Below are positions 9,041-11,891 of a stretch of 11,891 bases of DNA, one piece after another. Source of the stretch: Larix sibirica (taxonomy: Eukaryota; Streptophyta; Pinopsida; Pinales; Pinaceae); contig NWUY0300098681.1 of NCBI GenBank assembly GCA_004151065.3, forward strand, positions 8,565-20,455, given 5' to 3'. A program made the position numbers and the translations under genes. Below the pieces are notes generated by a model, which made no database searches, was not told where the DNA came from, and saw only the letters and a program-made list of their open reading frames with translations. Within the stretch, counting starts at the first letter, position 1; each line of letters starts with the position of its first letter.

Positions 9041-9067
9041 AATAATAATAATAATAATAATAATAAT
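9041..9067 (+). repeat. (AAT)9 microsatellite within the LINE copy D RT region
   Basis: Nine uninterrupted AAT units (27 bases) lie just upstream, in the element's direction, of the RT fingers. The segment between here and the PKVDQP block (9198) no longer matches RT, so the repeat sits in, or replaced, part of the finger-coding sequence. The uninterrupted array suggests growth after the element died. Confidence 0.95.
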
Positions 9068-9189
9068 CTATTTTTAAGGTTACAATGAGACAAGGGACTC
9101 CCCTCTCTACAATGATATAATTACTAAGTTCTATGGAGGTGCACATACCCTATCCCCCTCTATGCAGTTATATAACTGCTAAATCCTCG

Positions 9190-9720
9190 AAGGTTCATGG
9201 CTGATCAACTTTTGGAATTAATGCAAAAAAAATGTTGCATTGAAACCCCACATGATCCTTCCTAATAATTGGACCTCCTCCACCACCTCAAGCAGGTCAT
9301 CACCAACAATATCAAATAAATCCACCAAAAAAATTAATTGACCTTCCATTTAGCGTAGGACTTTTGTTCTTTTAGAATGTTGCGAGGACAACCCATAACT
9401 CCTCCTTTGTTAATGCATGATATAGCTCCAAATTCTCATTTTCCTCAACCATTCTAAGAAAATGAGCATCATTTCCATTATAACCTCTAGATTATCCCTA
9501 CCAGGATCATAAAATCTATTTTTGAAGTGATTAACCCTAATATGAGCCTAATCATGAAAACCATGAATTGGTTACCCCTCCTCATCAATCAAATCGTAGA
9601 TAGTATTTATATTTTTTCATTGAAGGGCAAATTTTTGAAGAAACTTGTTATTTTAATTTTTGATCACCCAAGGAAATCCACATGGCATGTCATTTAAGTC
9701 TCCACTGAAGTTCCTTCTCA
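9190..9720 (-). other. EN-to-RT connecting region of LINE copy D
   Basis: Minus strand: LQWRLK*HAMWISLGDQ (the conserved WR-x-KSR-x2-WL-x2-GD-x-NTKFFH block), QKFALQ*KNINTIYDLIDEEG, LTKEELWVVL, and near 9198-9236 FFALIPKVDQP followed by TFEDLAVI, the equivalent of the L-I-P-K...D-x-R-P-I-S-L motif that opens the RT domain. The order and spacing match plant L1 ORF2. Frame changes separate the blocks. Confidence 0.75.
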
Positions 9721-10039
9721 TGTAATATCTCATTCCTCTTCTTCTCTATACAAATAATCACGTTCGTTGACCCTTCATTAAACAATATCTAAATGGTTAG
9801 AAAAATAGTGTCCAGTCTCTTCTTCTACTGCAAAGATAAGATTCTCCCTTTATGTATGGAGCTCCAAACTCCAATCAACAACCTTCTCCTTACCAACCTA
9901 AAGGATTATAGAATTGTACTCCAGCACTAATAGCATAATCAACATAAATATTCCTCTAAAAATTTTTAACAATTCTTTAAATCTCATCTTCTGCAAACCA
10001 AATTGCATTGTATTTAAATGGTGCACTAACATCCTTGCT

Positions 10040-10731
10040 CCAGTATTCCAAAAATATGGGAAAGTGATCCAATTACCGTTTTCTACCAACCTACAATCTG
10101 TATAGTTCGACCTCCTATAAAACATTATTATGGACTCTGAACTTGTCAGACCACTTGGCCAACCCTACTGAGCCAACTTGATTGTTAACTCATGTTGGTC
10201 ATATTTGGCATGGTTTCATATCTTCCCTTTTAACCTCCTCAAATTTGTGCACTAGAATTTGTGAAAGCATGTCCTCCTGGGAATTTGTTTCCACCTAAAT
10301 GATGGTGAAATTAAGGTGCCTTCCAATAATAAGATTATTCACTTTATGACACTGAAGCTATCACTATCACAAGTCATCCCATAATGCATGTTTTCCTTCA
10401 AATGGCCCATAAAGGTTAAGGACCATAAAAGAGCATTTCAAACTCGTATAATAAAATTTAGTACAAAGGCTAGAGTATATACAAAAAAATTGAGTAGAGT
10501 TAGGTGGTTGTTAAAACTAGTGAAAACTCTCCTCAAAAGACCAACTGAGTCCAACACAATGATATACCACCCCCCGAAAATCTTTTGAATCTTAGACACC
10601 AATTGTTCACCATTTCCGATAGTCTTTGAAATAAGAGTATATAAGGTCTCTCCTGGTAGACTATATGCTCAAGGGAAATTTATTTGGTCTAACCCTCCAA
10701 AACCTTCAACATTTATAAATAAAAATTTCAT
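10040..10731 (-). other. Endonuclease domain of LINE copy D
   Basis: About 230 codons, the usual EN length. Motifs in order: MKFLFINVEGFGG; GETLYT where QETK is expected; LDSVGLLRRVFTSF (S-x-G-x-SGG region); NLYGPFEGKHALWDDL (VYGP block); VNNLIIGRHLNF (GGDFN block, Asp changed to His); a block ending PT*VNNQVGSVGLAKWSDKF (TW-x-N...RLDRF region, Trp now a stop); and LDHFPIFLEYW, the SDH motif with Asp and His kept (10064-10069) and Ser changed. The first blocks and the YGP block are in different frames, as in copy A. Confidence 0.8.
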
Positions 10732-11891
10732 TTATGCACACTTCTAAGGGCATGTCCTAGTATAAGGATCCCCGAAATTAGTTTTTGTCGACCTTGGATT
10801 ACTTATCTAACTGGATTTTCTTGGTATTTCTTATGGTTTAGTTCCTACCTAGTTTAAAACCAATTGCCTCTATTAGTGCATCAACCCCTATACCCCCCCC
10901 ATTTTCATATTATTTGACTAGACCATTGGCCTAAAGAGATATGGGCCTCCACCGACTATTAGAGGATCTACCTAATATTTAGACTTGTTCACAAGTAAGG
11001 AGTCCAAAAGTATTTCAAAATATTAAGAGAAACCCACCACAAAATATCTTACCCCTAAATCCAATGAGGATGTGCCTACCTTTAGATCATGTACCTTGAC
11101 AATGGGAGAAGAACTAAGACCCTGATCGGGAGGAACAACGGAAAGGGAAACTAGGTTGGAATCATTAAAAGAATAAATGGTCACCGATGGCTTACTAAAA
11201 AAACTGCCTCCTGATAAATCCCCATTCAACATCGATTCTAGTTGGTCTACTTGAGATGAGGAAAACTCTATATCTCCAAAATTTTCTTGTGCAACCACCT
11301 ATATAACATTCTGAAGATTTCTTTTGTCGTTCATTGGAATAAATATATATCTCGAAAGAAAAAAAACCCAGATTATCCCCTTTAGCCCATTTGGATCTTA
11401 TCCTTCAAACCATTTCCAAATTGTTCTGACTATTTCATCAAACCCTCTAAACCCTTAACAAGTTTTTGTGCCTCCTCCCTATGTAGAGGTTCTCTACCTT
11501 TCTCCCCAGTCCACTTCGGATTCCATACTTTTGTTTTGAAACAATTCAACCAATCATCCCACATATCCATGCATGTGACAACAAGCACATCGAAAAGGAA
11601 CATTCATTAGTCTAAAGTTTGTTGTATGAGCAGTCACCCACAACCAAATGCATAAAATCAAATAAACCTTTTCATAAATATATTTCCATGAAATTTCTTG
11701 CCACACACCTAGATGAAATAATTTGAAAACATTCATCTACAACCACAAACTTTACCAAGGTATCTCAAATGGATCTCAACCCCACTTCCATTCAAAATTC
11801 CAAAGGAAGCATGGACAATTTGAGCCAAATTGGAATGCTAGTCAGAAATTCATCACTTGGATCGAACAACAGGTGCCACATATTCAAATCT
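10318..11891 (+). repeat. Direct repeat, right copy (pairs with 50-1620)
   Basis: Same orientation as the left copy, with an offset of 10,268 at the ORF2 ATG and about 10,273 near the edge, so only a few indels separate them. To the left of 10318 the match to copy A cannot be followed because the window ends there for A. Confidence 0.85.
10757..11891 (-). pseudogene. LINE copy D ORF1 (DUF4283-like, zinc-knuckle protein), partial and broken
   Basis: The DUF4283-type end enters at the right edge: LFDPSDEFLTSIPIWLKL, then LPLEF*MEVGLRSI*DTL, where copy A still has Trp at the first stop (TGA 11792-11794 against TGG 1519-1521). The zinc knuckle at 11563-11589 reads C-A-C-C-H-M-H-G-Y, preceded by NVPFR. 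The frame at 11023-11298 (IEFSSSQVDQLESM, SNLVSLSVVPP) matches copy A 783-1046 at about 60% of residues by eye. The tail keeps EAIGFKLGRN and then a stop. Two candidate ORF1 stops, TAA 10838-10840 and TAG 10757-10759, are shared with copy A. Confidence 0.78.

Larger units (their letters stand above)
7390..10731 (-). pseudogene. LINE copy D ORF2: endonuclease, RT and connection, broken
   Basis: The start is the minus-strand ATG at 10729-10731: MKFLFINVEGFGGLDQ, matching the plant L1 ORF2 start (M-K-x-L-x-W-N-V-R-G-L-G). Domain order is EN (about 10731-10040), an EN-RT linker (about 9720-9190), RT fingers and palm (9023-8320), thumb (8314-8040) and the segment before zf-RVT (8000-7390). Its zf-RVT and RNase H appear to be fragment B, displaced to 3200-4150. 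At least four frame changes and more than ten stops are visible, so it is a non-coding relic. A full plant L1 ORF2 is roughly 1,200-1,400 residues, and D plus B fits that size. Confidence 0.85.
3080..11891 (-). mobile_element. Probable single LINE (D + B) split by about 3.2 kb of inserted DNA
   Basis: Copy D carries ORF1, EN, linker, RT, thumb and the pre-zf-RVT segment (DDELVWACNHLAG, then WWEKLWK near 7425-7440) and then loses similarity near 7390. Fragment B begins near 4150 with ILIHWFLLNKRV, the segment expected directly after W-x-LWK-x-P-P-K in plant L1 ORF2, and goes on through zf-RVT and RNase H. Taking copy A as a guide to the missing 5' end (about 280 bases past the edge), D plus B without the gap is near 5.9 kb, a usual full length for plant L1. 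The split-element reading is inference; two unrelated fragments cannot be excluded without subfamily comparison. Confidence 0.55.

Noticed and set aside
10740-10980. Stop codons at Gln positions as evidence of a reassigned genetic code (UAA/UAG = Gln)
   Set aside because: TGA also replaces Trp and TAG also replaces Trp at conserved sites, and frameshifts are common, so decay explains the pattern better.
1-11891. A bacterial-type operon, CRISPR array, defence system or other new functional locus
   Set aside because: No ribosome-binding sites, dense long ORFs or regularly spaced repeats are present; the coding remnants all belong to plant-type LINEs.

Overview
This window looks like non-genic DNA from a vascular plant nuclear genome, most likely a seed plant with a large, transposon-rich genome such as a conifer; the species cannot be read from it. 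It is AT-rich and has no intact gene. Nearly everything recognisable is decayed L1-type non-LTR retrotransposon (LINE): ORF1 with a DUF4283-like domain and a zinc knuckle, and ORF2 with endonuclease (EN), reverse transcriptase (RT), zf-RVT and a C-terminal RNase H domain. Each is broken by many stops and frameshifts. The ORF1-EN-RT-zf-RVT-RNase H order is the known plant L1 architecture.

Layout: (A) about 1-1950, minus strand: 5' part of a LINE (ORF1 and the start of EN), running off the left edge. About 1950-3080: AT-rich spacer with an 11-base poly(T). (B) about 3080-4150, minus: 3' end of a LINE ORF2 (zf-RVT plus RNase H). About 4150-5385: non-coding, with a short degenerate tandem repeat and a weak solo-LTR candidate. 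(C) about 5385-7009, plus: a 5'-truncated, internally deleted LINE ORF2 (RT, zf-RVT remnant, RNase H, terminal stop), then about 375 bases of probable 3' UTR. (D) about 7390-11891, minus: ORF1, EN, linker, RT palm and thumb, and the region before zf-RVT, running off the right edge.

Interpretation: D stops just where B begins in domain order, so D plus B are most simply one LINE of about 5.9 kb, split by about 3.2 kb that contains the opposite-strand LINE C. A and the 5' part of D are colinear direct repeats about 10.27 kb apart, roughly 84% identical in the 100 bases compared by eye. They share an apparent EN frameshift and several stop positions, so they descend from one already damaged ancestor or from a segmental duplication. 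No host gene, RNA gene, CRISPR array or new functional system was found. The interest lies in the nested and tandem architecture and the decay pattern.
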